From Owenia fusiformis (lineage: Eukaryota > Annelida > Polychaeta > Sabellida > Oweniidae): a DNA stretch of 64,000 nt. The translations under genes and the position numbers were made by a program. The stretch lies in contig CAIIXF020000004.1 in the NCBI GenBank assembly GCA_903813345.2, positions 4,919,525-4,983,524 of the forward strand, written 5' to 3'. This document shows, piece by piece, positions 26,001-41,000 of this stretch. Numbering within the stretch: position 1 is the stretch's first letter; the number at the start of each line of letters is the position of its first letter. The notes under the pieces were generated by a model. The model saw only the letters and a list, made by a program, of their open reading frames with translations. It ran no database searches and was not told the origin of the DNA.

Positions 26001-29000
26001 ACAAAGCTTTACATGAATACATATTAAATGTAGGTGAACTGCTCATTAAAGATACTGACAGTGGTGGCACATTGATGAGAAGAAAGAAACCCATGGAAAA
26101 ATGGGAAGGAATTCGCATTGCGTCACCTTCCCCAGTCGGTATGCTATAGTGTTGACTCAGCTTTGTTTCAGTTTTTTTCATTATTGAAACAAATCGGTTT
26201 ATTTAACTTTATTATTAAACTTATTTCTTTGACAACAAACGTAATCATTCATGTTTTTATTTCAAGGTTTGTTTCTCAATAATGTCCAGTTAGACGGTTC
26301 AACATACGGCATTCATGGCCAAGGGAGGAACATTACTCTAAATGGTGTCACAATCTCAAACACTTACTATGCCATATATGTATCGGATACGATAACTGGT
26401 TACCTAAACATTACCATTACTAACAGTACAATAGACACATCTTCTAACACTGGAATCTCCATTCAAACGTCAAGTAATTCTATCATGAGAGCTTTCAACA
26501 TAAAAATGAAGGACGTCGACATCCGTAACACACGTGGTAATGGAGCTGTGTATATATATGGAGGTGATAGCAAAGCAGATATTGGATTTGAAAAGGTGTC
26601 AATTCAAGATTCAACCCATCATGGTGTCTACATTTACTACCGTGGTCAAACAGATATTCAGCTTCATGGTTGTGAAATTTCGGAATACTCATCTTATGCC
26701 ATATATGCCCGCATAAGACATGGCATGTTTGAGCTTGGAAACTGCATTGTCAAGAGAAATATCAACCGATATGGTTATGGTATATATTACCACACCCCTT
26801 GGACCTATGGCGGGTCAAAAACAATTTCAATTTATAATAATACGTTTATGGATCAAAATTCATACCACAGTTATGGAATGGTTAATATCAATCCCAAGAC
26901 TTCAAGAACCGGTTTCGAAGATACTTCCTTTATTGCTATTGTTAACAACACATTTCGATCAACAAATTCGAGGGGCACATCTGCCATGGATTTATCTAAT
27001 ATCAACTACTTCTCTTCAATCGTCATAGAGGGAAACATAATACACGGAATGAGTCGTATAGCATGTGCCATTGGGTCAAAAGCTGGAATTGGAACTGTTG
27101 ACATCATTGGTAATGTAATCTCCGAGAGTAACGGAGCTTTATCACTGACATCTGACGTCACAAATGGCACAAGAATCATGAACAATCAGTTCCTCTACAA
27201 CTTTGGAAGCGACAATGTTATTATTAATCCGAGCACACGAAACAACTGCTCTATCAGCTACAATATTTTCTTAAATAACAGCAACAATGCCCTAACCCTT
27301 CAGAGAGTCCAGTCGGGTACATTGTTGAACTACAATTTGTTCGATAACATTGAAGGAGAACCCAACTACAATGTTAAGGTACATTATATTATATTGTTCT
27401 AAATGAAAATCTTTTAATTTTTATTGATTAAAGTCAAGGTTCTTTTTTTAATATATATAACATTCAAGGTAATTTTAAACTATTGATCATACACTAGTAT
27501 TTTTGTACATGTATACACCTGTGTGTTTAGGTAATCTCTTCAAAAGGTGGTGCTGATATTAATGCAAAGTTCAACTGGTGGGGCAGTAAAGAGCAGTCGC
27601 AAATAGTTGCCACCATATATGACAACATGAGAGACCCTTCCGTTGGTGTACTAGACATTTTCCCATATCTACTTTCACATAATTATTCAGACGTGTCAAT
27701 TGAAGAAGATTTTTTTCGACAAGATGGTAGTATCGGTGGGGAAATTACAGGAAACGTAACTCTCAGATGTGATGACAGTCCATATGACGTCGTGTCAGAA
27801 ATTGTAGTTATGGAGGGGGCTTCGTTGCTTATTGAACAATGTGTTGTGCTCAAATTTGCTGAGAACATTGGCATTCGAGTAAAAGGTAAGCTAGTTATCA
27901 TATTGAGTATGTTAGAGTTATACTTGGTTGTTTTAAAATAATTTAGATCCTGTGTAAAACAGAGTATTATTGTCACGCATTACCTATGATCTACCTTCGG
28001 TATGGCCGATTAAACGATGATTCGATACAAATTACATATGTGACTTCGGACATAGTATCATAGAGTTGTAATTTTGACGCTGCATTATGTGTTAATCGAG
28101 AGTTCACATTTGTTGGTGGGCCAAACCTAACCTATGATCTACCTTCGGTTTGGCCGATAAAGCGATGATTCGATATAAACTACATATGTGACTTCGGACA
28201 TAGTATCATAGAGTTGTAATTTTGACGCTACGTTATGTGTTAATCGAGAATTCATATTTGTTGGTGGGCCAAACCTAACCTATGATCTACCTTCGGTTTG
28301 GCCGATAATGCGATTATTCATTCATAGTTTTTGGTGAGCCAAACGACTATGTTATGGCTTTGAGGTTTTGATAATCTCCTATTCTTAATTTATTTATATT
28401 AAGGTGAAATCCACATGAATGGAACTGCGGAAAAACGGATTCATTGTGTTCCTCGTACATCTGCCGTAAGGTGGGCTGGTATAAGTATCACGACTGGTAA
28501 GTATACCGTATTGACATCAAAGTAAATAACAGATACGACGATATGTCAAAAGTATACTGTATCTATCACATGGTTGATTGTCGAAGAAACACCTACAATT
28601 AAACGACAAAATGCTAACATGACCTACTTATTGCAGAGGCTGCTGCCAACGGAAAGGGAGATCTCCGATTGGTAGGTGATACTACATCGGGAAGACTTGA
28701 AGTATTCTATAATGGTCAATGGGGTTCTGTTTGTGACGATAACTTTGATACTAGCGATGCTAAAGTTGCCTGTAGACATCTGGGTATGTTACACCATTTG
28801 TCACTGGTGATCCGTTCGATTACGCTGGTTACCGAAACGGTTCGTTTCGGTAACAATATGTCGGAACGTCGAAGGTACGATTTTTCTTTTTTCCTTACTT
28901 CACGTGTTGTAGGCATGCGCAGAATCTCTACGACGTTATTTCTCACAAACGTATATCAGTATCATATGATTTAGAAAATGTACATGTTTGCGAAAAGAAT

Positions 29001-32000
29001 AGCTCAGAAGACAACAGAATCGTCGATTTAATTCCTCACTTAAGTTACATAAACGGTTTAGGTTTAAAGTTTAGATCTTAACTGTTTTAAGAAAAACCGT
29101 TTCTGTAACGAGTGAGGAATTAAATCGACGATTCTGTTGTTTTCTGAACTATTTGTTCGCAAATATGTACATTTTCTTAAACATATAATGCTGATACACG
29201 TTTGTGTTAAAAATGTCGTGGCAATACTGCCTACAACATGTGAAATAAGGGAAAAAGAAAAATCGTACCTTCGATGTTCTGACATTTTGTTACCGATACG
29301 AACCGTTTCGGTAACCAGCGTTATCGAGTGGATTACCAATGATTTATGGAACAAGAGATTATTTATTAGTTGGTGTGAAATACTGCATATTATAAACTAA
29401 TTAATCTATGATATGACTATACACGGCGTTACTATGAATCCTTTTAGGTATGGGATCTGAGGGAGCAACTTATAGAACAATTGGTGGTGGTACAGGCCCT
29501 ATATGGTTAGATGACATGACTTGTAACGGAGGTGAGGCAAGTCTATTTGAATGTAAACACAGAGGCTGGGGGAGTCATGACTGCGGCCATGGTGAAGATG
29601 TTGGTATCACTTGCGTCGGTTTATTAAGTACAGCAAGCAGAAACCAAGTGTCTACATTGAAACATGTGCACCTAGTGAATACAACTATTGGACTTCATAT
29701 CACAGGAATTGTGCCTTCAGTATTTCAAGATGTAGAATCATCTGGCTCCAGTCAGAATGGAATGACCTTTGATGAACCTTATGTGATAGGAAACGTTTCA
29801 AACATTTTGTTTGAAAATGTTATAACATCGGAAAACAATGACAATGGGTTGTACTGGAATGAGGAATCTTACAGAATGTCCAATATTGAATTTGTTAATA
29901 TGAAGTCCACTAGAAATAAAAAATTTGGGCTATATTATGCAGGTTCATATCAGAACATATCAGTGATTAACAGTTTATTGACTGACAACATATATGGAGC
30001 AGTACATTCTTCTCTTTCAACATCATCACTGAACATTGAGTCGACAGAAATATCAAGAAACACACATGGAGCCCTGTACTCAAAACCTGCATCAGACTCG
30101 GAGTTTAACTGCACTATAAGAGATTGTAATATTGCTTACAACGGTATTCCGTCAGATACATCAAACAGTACATTTTACTTCAGCCCAAATGGACAAAAAT
30201 ACAATGGTGTGTTTTTTCTGAACAACAGATTTATTCAAAATACGGGAGGAAGGATGATACATTATAGAAGTCAACATGTTGTCATTTTTAGCAATAACAC
30301 ACTGCTTGAAAACACAGGAGTCGCATTGTATACGGAATATAATGGTAACAATGCTAGACTTTTATTTCATGACAACCACATTGAAGGGAACAATGCAAAT
30401 CCTGCAGCATCAGGAAATAATGCCTATATGTTTTATGGAACATTATACGATCAAGGTTCATTTGACTTTGAAAGGAATGTTGTTGTGAACAACACAGCAC
30501 CGAGTCTTCTAAGAATCGCATCCTATTGGTACAATGTCGCCCGAAGTATAAAAATTAGGCTGGAGTACAATGTGTTTGAAAATAACCATGTTGCAACATC
30601 CATCGATCTAAGTCAAAAGATTTACAGAGTAGAAGGTCACAACAATATATTTAACAACCCCATAGCAATTTATGAAATAAGGTCATCCGCGAGGAAATTA
30701 TTAACTGGGTATCATTTTGAACGTAATTACTGGGGTCTTAGAAACTTGAGTGAAATAGAAAAATCTTTGAACAGTCACCACGACAACATCAATCTAAACC
30801 GAGTATTTATTCATCCATTTGCAACCAACCGTGAATTAACCGAGTTCAGTGAAGATAATGATGTTGAGTTTTTGAAGACAGCATTGTTTGGAGGGGATGT
30901 AGTTCAGGACGTTGTTGTGGAATATAGAACTGAACCATACTATGTACAACGATCCATATATATCAGGTAAGGAAATCCCACCTTTATCATAAGTATTTTC
31001 ATCGCGGGCAATGTTATAAATGAAAATTCAAACATAAAGAGGCTTTGACGTATAGTTCAATGGGAGAGCAAAGGTTGCCAAACTTTGGGAGGGAAGTGTT
31101 ATTCATGAATCTTTTAAAGAGTAATATTGATATTCTCATGAGATGGGCTATAATATTTTTGTCCATATGCATGTACTATAAGAACAATGATATAACAATT
31201 ATGATATGAATGTGACTCCAGATGTTACCCATTGGAAACTTATACAAACTTTAGATTAGGGAGATGGTTATATATACATCAACTAGTTTTTCACGCGAAT
31301 ATAGCAATAACCCCATTCCAAAGGCCATATGTTGAAATCTTGGCCCAAGGGCATACTCGTATTTATTAACAGCAATTTAGAATTAAGTACAAACTTGTTA
31401 TTCGGCCTGGATCAGGGGGGAAATGACCATTATTCACTAGCGCCATAGGCGTTCACCTATTCTGGATACAACTGACGAGTCGTATTTAAGTGGAGTCAAA
31501 AGTGAGGATCATTTTGAATTGACGCTCGGTATAAATATATAATACTTTTGTTCTTTCATATCGGTAGCACGTTGGCCTCATGGTTAGCGTGCCTGGCTTC
31601 CACGCTCAAGGTTAGTTGATCGAGACCCGTTCATGTCGAACTTTTTGATTTGCTTGTTGTCAAGATATAATAAGTAGGGCAAAATCCAGAAAAAGTAGAT
31701 AAAAAATACTCCAATGGAGTATAAAATTGTCACCAGGATTCCGAAATGAGACGAATGTAACTCGTTAAATCTCGGTAGATGAGGTAGGTCAGAAAATCCG
31801 GTTTAATCCGAACTAGGTTCGGGAATTTTCGTCATAAGAAGTAGATCAAAAATACTCCAATGGAGTATAAAATTGTCACCAGGATTCCGAAATGAGACGA
31901 ATGTTAACTCGTGAAATCTCGGAAGATAAAGTAGGTCAGAAAATCCGGATTAATCCGAACAAGGTTCGGGAATTTTCGTCATAAGAAGTAGATCAAAAAT

Positions 32001-35000
32001 AATCCAAATGGAGTATAAAATTGTCACCAGGATTCCGAAATACGACGAATCGAATCGGCAAACTTCGGTACAATAATGAAGTGCATAAAAACCGAAATGA
32101 TCCGAACAACGTTCGGATAAAATCGTGAAACAGGTATCAGGGGCTTCCCCTCATCTTTCCCGACATGGTTCTAAAAGCCTTATATGGATCTATCACGTGA
32201 CATTCAAAATGACGTTCCTATATGGTTCTATGGGCCTTATATGGATCTTTGGAACACGTGACCTAATACCAAATCAAAATCAAAATTTTACCTTGACCAT
32301 TGGATGGGATTTCATAGAAAATGTCCAAGAAAACATATTCTCATGATCCTTAAATCAATTAAATTCGATCATTTTATCTTTACCCCTTGATGGAATTTTA
32401 TGACAGAGGTTATGAAAACACATCATCATGTAAGGGTTTTCAACTAAATTAAAAATGAAAAATGTTTCATGAAAAATATCATCATGTTATGATTTGTATT
32501 TAAATAAGACCGTTTCATCTAAATACTTGCTGGATAATATTTAATAAAAAATGCACTTTAAAAATATTTCAGGATTTGCCTTAATTTATCAATGTAATGT
32601 AAGTATTAGATTGACTCTCAAATAGGGTTCTATTTTAACTTTTTTATTGAAATTAATACGAGGCAGGACTCACTCTCTAAATAGCTAATAAAAATTCAAC
32701 CCTTGGATGTGATTTCGTTGAAAAAAAATATGACAAGTCCAGAATCAAATGATTTGTCCAGAACCTCTTAAGATCCTGTTTCGAGTCAATTTAGTAAAAT
32801 AAGCCTTCTAAAATACCCCGAAAGGGTCTTACAAGACGGCGATTCAAGGTACATATGCTCAACGTTTGGAACAAGACACGTGATTTATAACCTTTTGTTA
32901 ACTGTTTAAAACGGCGACATAGTATTAATGTGTTTGAAGGTATTGCTCTCTTTTACTTTCTCCTTTACAATTCATGATGTTCGGTTCATTCTACAGAGAG
33001 GGTGCTTCACTGACGTTGAGGGCAGGCGTACACTTGAAGTTTCCAGAAGCATATGGGATCATTGTTGAAGGTAATGGCATAACATATAATTACAGAAACC
33101 ATTTCATAAAATTAGTCTAATGACAACAGCAAATACTACTTAACAATAATATATATGTGATATATCGGGCCACGATACATACAAGTCATGTTTATTACAT
33201 ACGATCAAGAATAACCGTTTCTTACCACCCTAGGAAGAAATTGTAAATTATTCGAAAACGTAAAATTTTCTGCAATATGAACAATATAACAATATATTCA
33301 ACAAACACCACACCCAGGTAGAACTAATAAATAGATATGATTCCAAAATTTTGCAAAAGGTCGCCTTGTCATTGAGGGAAGTGCCGAAAGAAAGGTGGTT
33401 CTTTCAAGAAAAGATGCAAGCACCCAATGGGAAGGTATAATATTTCAACGGACAACGGCAGAATGTAAGTACCAACCCGACAACTAATAGTCCCTGATCT
33501 GGACCCTCTGAAAAAAAGTTTTGTTGTCCGGTACTTTCCCACATAAAATAATTGTACCGTTTGAATGAACAGACTTCCCTCTTAAAGAAAACACCTCTTC
33601 TATTGATGTAAACAGGGGCAAAAGGCACCAAAACGGGGTTAGACAAGGTGGCATTCTAAAGTCTCACTTTCTTGTCATCACGATTCCAGGTAAACCATCA
33701 GACGGATTTACTTCAAGTTTTCACACATGTTACATGGTAAGAAGTTCTAGAGCTGATTAACTTTGCGGCGGCCATCTTGCATTCTGGCGGCCATCTTGGA
33801 ATTTTTTTCAGATAAATATTGTCATCGCGATTCCACAAAAACCACATAACAGATGTACTTCAAATGTTAACACATGTTACATGGTAAAAAGTCCTAGACC
33901 TCATTATTTTTTCGGTGGCCATCTTGCATTCTGGCAGCCATCTTGGAAGTTTAAAGATAAATCTTTTCATCACGATTTCAGGAAAACCAAACGGATTTAC
34001 TTCAAATTTTCACACATATTACATGGTAAGAAGTTCTAGAGCTGATTAACTTTGCGGCGGCCATCTTGCATTCTGGCGGCCATCTTGGAATTTTTTTCAG
34101 ATAAATATTGTCATCGCGATTCCACAAAAACCACATAACAGATGTACTTCAAATGTTAACACATGTTACATGGTAAAAAGTCCTAGACCTCATTATTTTT
34201 TCGGTGGCCATCTTGCATTCTGGCAGCCGTCTTGGAAGTTTTAAGATAAATCTTAATTGTCATCACGGTTTCAGGAAATCAAAAGGATTTATTTCAAATT
34301 TCCACACATGTGACATGGTAAGAAAATATAGAGGTGAATAACTTTACGGCAGCCATCTTGCATTCTGGCGGCCATCTTGGAAATTTTGGGATAAATCTTG
34401 TCATCGTGATTCCAGGAAAACAACCTAACAGATTAACTTCAAATTTTCACATATGTTACATGGCATGAAGTTCTAGAGCTGATTAACTTTTCAGTGGCCA
34501 TCTTGCATTCTGGCGGCCATTTTGGAAGGTTTATAGATAAATCTTGTAATCACGATTCCAGAAAAACCACTTCACAGTTTTACTTCGAATTTTCACACAT
34601 GTTACATGGTATGAAGTACTAGAGCTGACTAACTTTTCGGTGACCATGTTGCATTCCGTCGGCCATCTTGGAAGTTTTTAGATAAATTTTGTCATCACGA
34701 TTCCATGAAAACCACGTAAGTTTTACTTCAAATTTTCACACATGTTACATGGTAAGAAGTTATAGAGCTGACTAACTTCCCGATAGCCATCTTGCATTCT
34801 GGCGGCCATCTTGGAAGTTTGTAGATAAAAATATATACAGTCAAAGCATTTACCACCAACAAATGATGCTCTCATTCTCCATATAAATAGAGCCAACTAT
34901 CAGGCCTATATTTGGCGAAACGCAGGCAAATCAATGATTGATTATCAATCCCCCACATTACATGGTTGGACATTTAAAGGGAATAAACTACAAATTAAGT

Positions 35001-38000
35001 GGATGGGAAACGGTCCTGCCCCACAAGAAATAATGGAGCTTAATTGTTGCTTGTAGTTGCAAAGAAGCGTGTGACTCAATGGGATGTAGTTGTAAGAAAC
35101 AGGATCTCATTTGTGGAAGTTCATGTAAGTGCCGCAAAGGTGTGTGTGAGAACTGTCCAACCCATCAGCACAATGATGTTGATGAGAGCGACAATGAATT
35201 TGAACCAGTTGATGACACCATTACACCAAACGTTGAAGCTAGGTCAGGAAGAAAATGAATTACCTGAAAATCTCTTACCTGACAACTGGATGAACCAACT
35301 TGTCAAAGTTAATGCCATAATATGAATTATCTCACCCTGTATATACACTGGTGATCAGCTCGATTACAGTTACGATTTGTCCCCATTCCTTATTTCATGC
35401 GTTGTAGGCAGAATCCTCTCGACGTTTTTTCTCACAAACGTGAATCAGTATCATATTAGAAAATGTACATGTTTGCGAAAAATAGCTCAGAAGACGACAG
35501 AATCGTCGATTTAATTCCTAACTTAAGTTACATAAAGGTTTGGGTTAAAAGTGCAGATCTGAACTGTTTTTTCGAAATACCGTTTATGTAACTTAAGTGA
35601 GGAATTAAATGTACGATTATGTTGTCTTCTGAACTATTTGTTTGCAAATATGCACATTTTCTTAAACATATGATACTGATACACGTTTGTGAGAAAAAAT
35701 GTCGTGGGAATTCTGCCTACAAAGTGTGAAAGGAAAAAGGAAAAATCATACCTTCGATGTTCCCAAATTTTGTTACCGAAACAAACAGTTTAGGTAACCA
35801 GCATAATCGAGTGGATCACTATAATATACTTTAGTAGTCTTTAATAATGTTAGGGAGTATGAGTTGTAAGGCATACTATGTCATGTTAGATCATGATCTA
35901 TATTATTTTTATTACAATTTATGAGTTTAACTTTCTCCATGCTAGGTTCTGTTATAACTTTTGTTCCGTTTCCTATGGCATCCGTGCTTTATACATTTAC
36001 ATTCACAATGGTCCCTTCCTGGTATATTTTTTTAGGTTTTATGACTGTTAAATTCTATAGTCTTGTTAAGACCACTTTATAAACAGGTTTATTATTACTT
36101 TTATGACTGTTAAATTATATGGTCTAGTTAACACCACTTTATAAACAGGTTTATTATTACTGGTGTAACTAACACAACGAAAAAATTATATAATTAATTT
36201 ATTTGATTTTATATGACATGAAATAATTTTTTCTTTTCGATAAAACATTGCTTATTAGAAATATATTTATTTGAAAACTTAGAGTAAACAATCAGTTCTT
36301 CTATCACAAAGTTTATTTTTGTTCAATAGATTTTTCTATACATTATTTTTATGTCACCACCACTAGTGATTGGGTGACATATTGTAATAACTTCGAACGT
36401 TTATCTTGACACTGTTCAGTAGTTAATGTGTACTAACAAGGGGTGGTGACATTTTGCATGTTTCTGCATCGTCACTACTATTGAAAGCTTATGTTGATAT
36501 TGTAGCAGTGTTTTTTAAGTTCTTTTTGTTGGTACAATTAGTTTCCAAACCCTATACTTATATCGATCTGACACACAGTTTTAGTGCAGGTTTAAGTGAT
36601 TTTTGTTGATTATTAAACGCAAAGAGCACATGTGTCTCGAACTCGCAACATTGTGGATACAGAGCTTATTCACATAGTTTGACATGCTGGTGCTCTGAAC
36701 CAGCTCGTTAGTTAATATCTGACTAAGAGACAGCTTGCTTTCCCGATGAAGAAACGTTATCTGCAGCTTTTATGAGTACTATAGTATCTACAACTATTTT
36801 TGATCTTATGAGTATTGGATATCATTATTTTCAATTTTTCTTCAACATGTATTTTAATGACTTCAGTATGAATGGAATGTCCCTCGGAGTTGTGGTCGTT
36901 GATGAGGAATTGTTCATTGAACGGTGTGGATGCTGTTTATTCCCATTTTAGATTATTGTCTTGGGATATTCAGGTTTGATTTTTGTTTGCCAGTTTTACA
37001 CTTTACAGTTTGCTTTTCCCACTAGGTTGCTTTACACTTTTTTCCTTTCTCATTTGTCATTTTTGTTTATATTTAGTAAGGATATGATACGCAGGTCTCT
37101 CCTTCTGTGTGATCACCTGTCCAGAAGATAATTCAACTGCATGAAGAACATTTCGTTGACATGATGCACATGAAAGGTTTTCCACACATTTACATTTTCG
37201 TTTAAAAGAGCTTTAATTCCGTTATATATTCAGATCAAGGCCAATTTAGCATACATTTCACTCTCAAAAATCACTGTGCAATAATGGATTTCAAAGAAAT
37301 GTTTGACGTTTTCAATAATCTTTTTTCTTTTTGATGAAATGTAGTTATTTATTCTAAAAATCAATCGATGTCATACACAAAATGCATTTAAGTGGTATAA
37401 AGTACAGAAGCAGAGTAAAAATATGTATTTTAGAATATCACCATGTGTTACCCCATTGTAGCGCCTCTTGCCCATGTTTCTATCAATATAAAACATGATA
37501 TCATACACCAAATATGCATTTATGTCAGATTATGTGGTTTAAATACAGAAAAATAGATAACATTCTCCTTAGAATACCACCTTATGTAACCCCACTTTAC
37601 TGCCTTTTGCCCCTGTTTATATCAATATAAAAGGTAGCATGTAACCTTCCTTGTAACATGTGTAAAAGTTTCAAGAAAATCAGTAAAGTGGTTTTCCTGG
37701 AATCACAATGACAAGATTTATCCAAAAAACGTCCAAGATGGCCGCCAGAATGCAAGATGGCCGCCGAAAGGTTAATTAGCTCTAGAACTTCTTACCATGT
37801 AATATGTGTGAAAATTTGAAGTAAATCCGTTTGGTTTTCCTGAAATCGTGATGAAAAGATTTATCTTTAAACTTCCAAGATGGCTGCCAGAATGCAAGAT
37901 GGCCACCGAAAAAATAATGAGGTCTAGGACTTTTTACCATGTTACATGTGTGAACATTTGAAGTACATCTGTTATGTGGTTTTTGTGGAATCGCGATGAC

Positions 38001-41000
38001 AATATTTATCTGAAAAAAAATCCAAGATGGCCGCCAGAATGCAAGATGGCCACCGCAAAGTTAATCAGCTCTAGAACTTCTTACCATGTAACATGTGTGA
38101 AAATTTGAAGTAAATCCGTCTAATGGTTTACCTGGAATCGTGATGACAAGAAAGTGAGACTTCAGAATGGCACCTTGTCTAACCCCGTTTTGGTGCCTTT
38201 TGCCCCTGTTTACATCAATAGAAGAGGTGTTTTCTTTAAAAGGGAAGTCTGTTCTTTCAAACGGTACAATCATTTTATGTGGGAAAGTACCGGACAACAA
38301 AACCCCTTTTCTAGAGCCCTTTTGGAAATCAGATCGGGGACTATAATAATCATTTGTATAATTACGAACATCAACATCAACATGTCAATTTCATTGCCTC
38401 TATGCATCAAATTATTTGTGCGTTATACGTTGAGTGTATGTAACTGATAACTGTATTGATATGTAACTGGACTGAGAACTGAATGTAGCACCTTCATGCC
38501 CTTAATGAATCACTGACCTAATTTTAGCATGTAAAAACGGGACAAGATTTACAATGATTAAGAATTTTGCACTCGACGGAAACAATAGAGAGACGAACAG
38601 CTATTGGGATAGATGGTACTGTATACATCGCTGTAGAATAGCAACCTATGATTGCAAGTCAATTGAATACAGGGAGTCAGATGGTCTTTGTCAACTGAAT
38701 GACAAATCAAGAGCAGAAATCAATTCTAGCTTGTGGAACAACTATACCGAGGCGTATGATTTCTATGAACAAGAATATTGTAACGGTGGGTAAAGGATCA
38801 ATAGACATATTCGCGATAAGAGTTCAGATGGTAATGTACATAAATATCTCCCATGATGCATCGCTTTTGAAGTGACAAATTTTCATTGGCCCGCCGAACG
38901 ATTCGATTACTCTGAACGAAACGTCCGGAGATTGCAAAGTCAAAGGTCACGATCCGCTAACTCCATTGGTCGAGGATTACATCATAGCGTATGTATAGCA
39001 TCAAATTGTTCGAACAAAATTTCACGAACAAATTCTGATAAAACTAGCGTGAATCTTGACAAAAATGACACGGTTTTTCAGCCTCCGATATTCCATCAGC
39101 ACTCGAGCATAGTTACATGATACATTCTATTCAATAATCAGAAAGATAATCGGAGATTCAAAGTTACATTATTTATATTTTTTCGATCTTCAATGGCGCC
39201 TGAGCAATTTGTGGGAAATCAGTGACGTCACTGGAATTGGACGGCATTTCCAACTAAAGATTTCTTCGGATTCGGGGATTATAGTTCAGAAAGTCTTGTT
39301 GTAAATCTTAAGATTATACATATCTATCATTTGTGCAAATGCAACACTACATAAATGTTTAATGAAGCCGTAGTGCGACATTGAAAATCGCACTCCTGCG
39401 TAATCCAATGGGAAAGAGCCCGGATGTAGACGAAGTTGTACCTCTCATGAGAACTCTTCAAACGTGATGTAACTAAACTGAACTAAACTAAAAATTAATC
39501 GCCTATTGGCTTATTGCGAGCCTTCTCAGAACCATTTGGATAGACCCTGCACATATACACTCCTGATTATTTCTTTGAAAGAAAGTATCAGATGTAGCGA
39601 GCAACCTTAACAATATTGTTACAATTTCAGAATACGTTTAGCTCAAATCATTCCTTATCGTGCTTATTTTCTAAAAAATCAACAAATTCATACTTTGTTT
39701 GAGTAAACACTTTTACATTATGTCTAATAAAAAAAGAAATAAAATCATTTTACCATGTGATACATCCAAAAGTACGTTACGTTATTGAATTGCCTAATAT
39801 GTATAGGATTGGATAGGATTTTTCATTGTATGAAAATGAAGATCGATTGAACTTAATGAACGCAAGTCTTACAATAAGTATTATAAGTAATATTTCTCAT
39901 TTTGCAAAAAAAAATGATTTTTCTATTATGTTTTTTAGAATCGGCCTCATCTGTTGTTCGTCATGTTAACATAACTGGATCAAAATATGGCATGCTGATA
40001 TATGATCTCCCCATTCAAGCTAATAACGTGCATATTGAAGAAGCGGAAACTGGGCTCTACTTTGCAGAAGATAGTTTTGGAAATAGTATGACATTTCGTG
40101 ATAGTAGGATTAGTCAAACAAGCGGAAATGGTATACTTATAAAGTCACATGCTTTGCGATATCTTGATATGACAGGGAGTGTTGTTGACAGGGCGGGGCA
40201 GAGAGGTATACATATGGAGAAGAATGGTCAGAGACTTATTGTAAACAATGGAACGATATCTCGTTCTTCTATTCATGGAATCCAAGCAGCGTATGCTACG
40301 TTTGTGTTACTAGATGGTGTGACCTTCGACTCCAATTATAACAATGGCGCATACTTCCAATATCCGTTAAATATTTCCTTCACAAGCTGTGTATTCAAGA
40401 AGACAGATCGGGAAAATAGATATGCAGTATATGTTAAAAGTATGGGTTACAACTATGGCTCTTCTCAATCTCAAATTACCATGACAATTAAAAACTCTGT
40501 GTTTGAGCAAAATTCACGACATGCTATAAAAGTAACCACTACATCGCATAATCACAATTTAAATTTGTTCATAAACATCCATAATAATCTATTTCGTAAC
40601 AACAGTGATACTCTAATGGACCTTGATTTATATAAAGGAACTGATGTTTTGATTGAAGATAACACAATAGAATATAATATTGGGTCGTCAAATCTAATAG
40701 ATTTACATCCAATATATTATCGATATGTTAACAGACGGGTCAAAGGTGAGGTTCACATTGTCGGTAATGAATTCTTGAGAAACCAAGGCATGACGATGGT
40801 TTACCTACACCCAGACAATATAGCGAATTATGGAGGCACATTAACTGATAATGTATTCACTGATAACGTAGCATCGCAAGGCATTATACGGACAACGTCG
40901 GGGAATTATTCGATGCATTACAATATACTAGAAAACCCTTCAAGCGTTTACGAGCTTTATGCTGCATATGATGGCGATGACGTCATAAACGCTACGTTCA

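Larger units (their letters stand above)
33488..38343. mobile_element. 4.9-kb TIR element filling intron 17, with YY1-like tandem arrays
   Basis: The left end tagtccctgatctgg is mirrored at the right end by a reverse complement ending gggacta. The arms, about 33488-33810 and 37995-38343, share several hundred bases (including the caaaaggcaccaaaacgggg block). The interior holds eight ~145-bp units with paired GCCATCTTG motifs, a cysteine-rich coding fragment, a nested foldback copy (35346-35820) and a 102-bp inverted-repeat element at 36351. Confidence 0.75.

Noticed and set aside
26495-27028. Frames overlapping exon 11 on both strands
   Set aside because: Out-of-phase shadows of the beta-helix exon.
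31562-31640. Functional tRNA gene
   Set aside because: A- and B-box-like blocks exist, but the acceptor stem and cloverleaf do not look intact.
38154-38447. A coding frame near 38.2 kb
   Set aside because: It is part of the right arm of the intron 17 element and mirrored by a frame on the left arm at 33404-33646.
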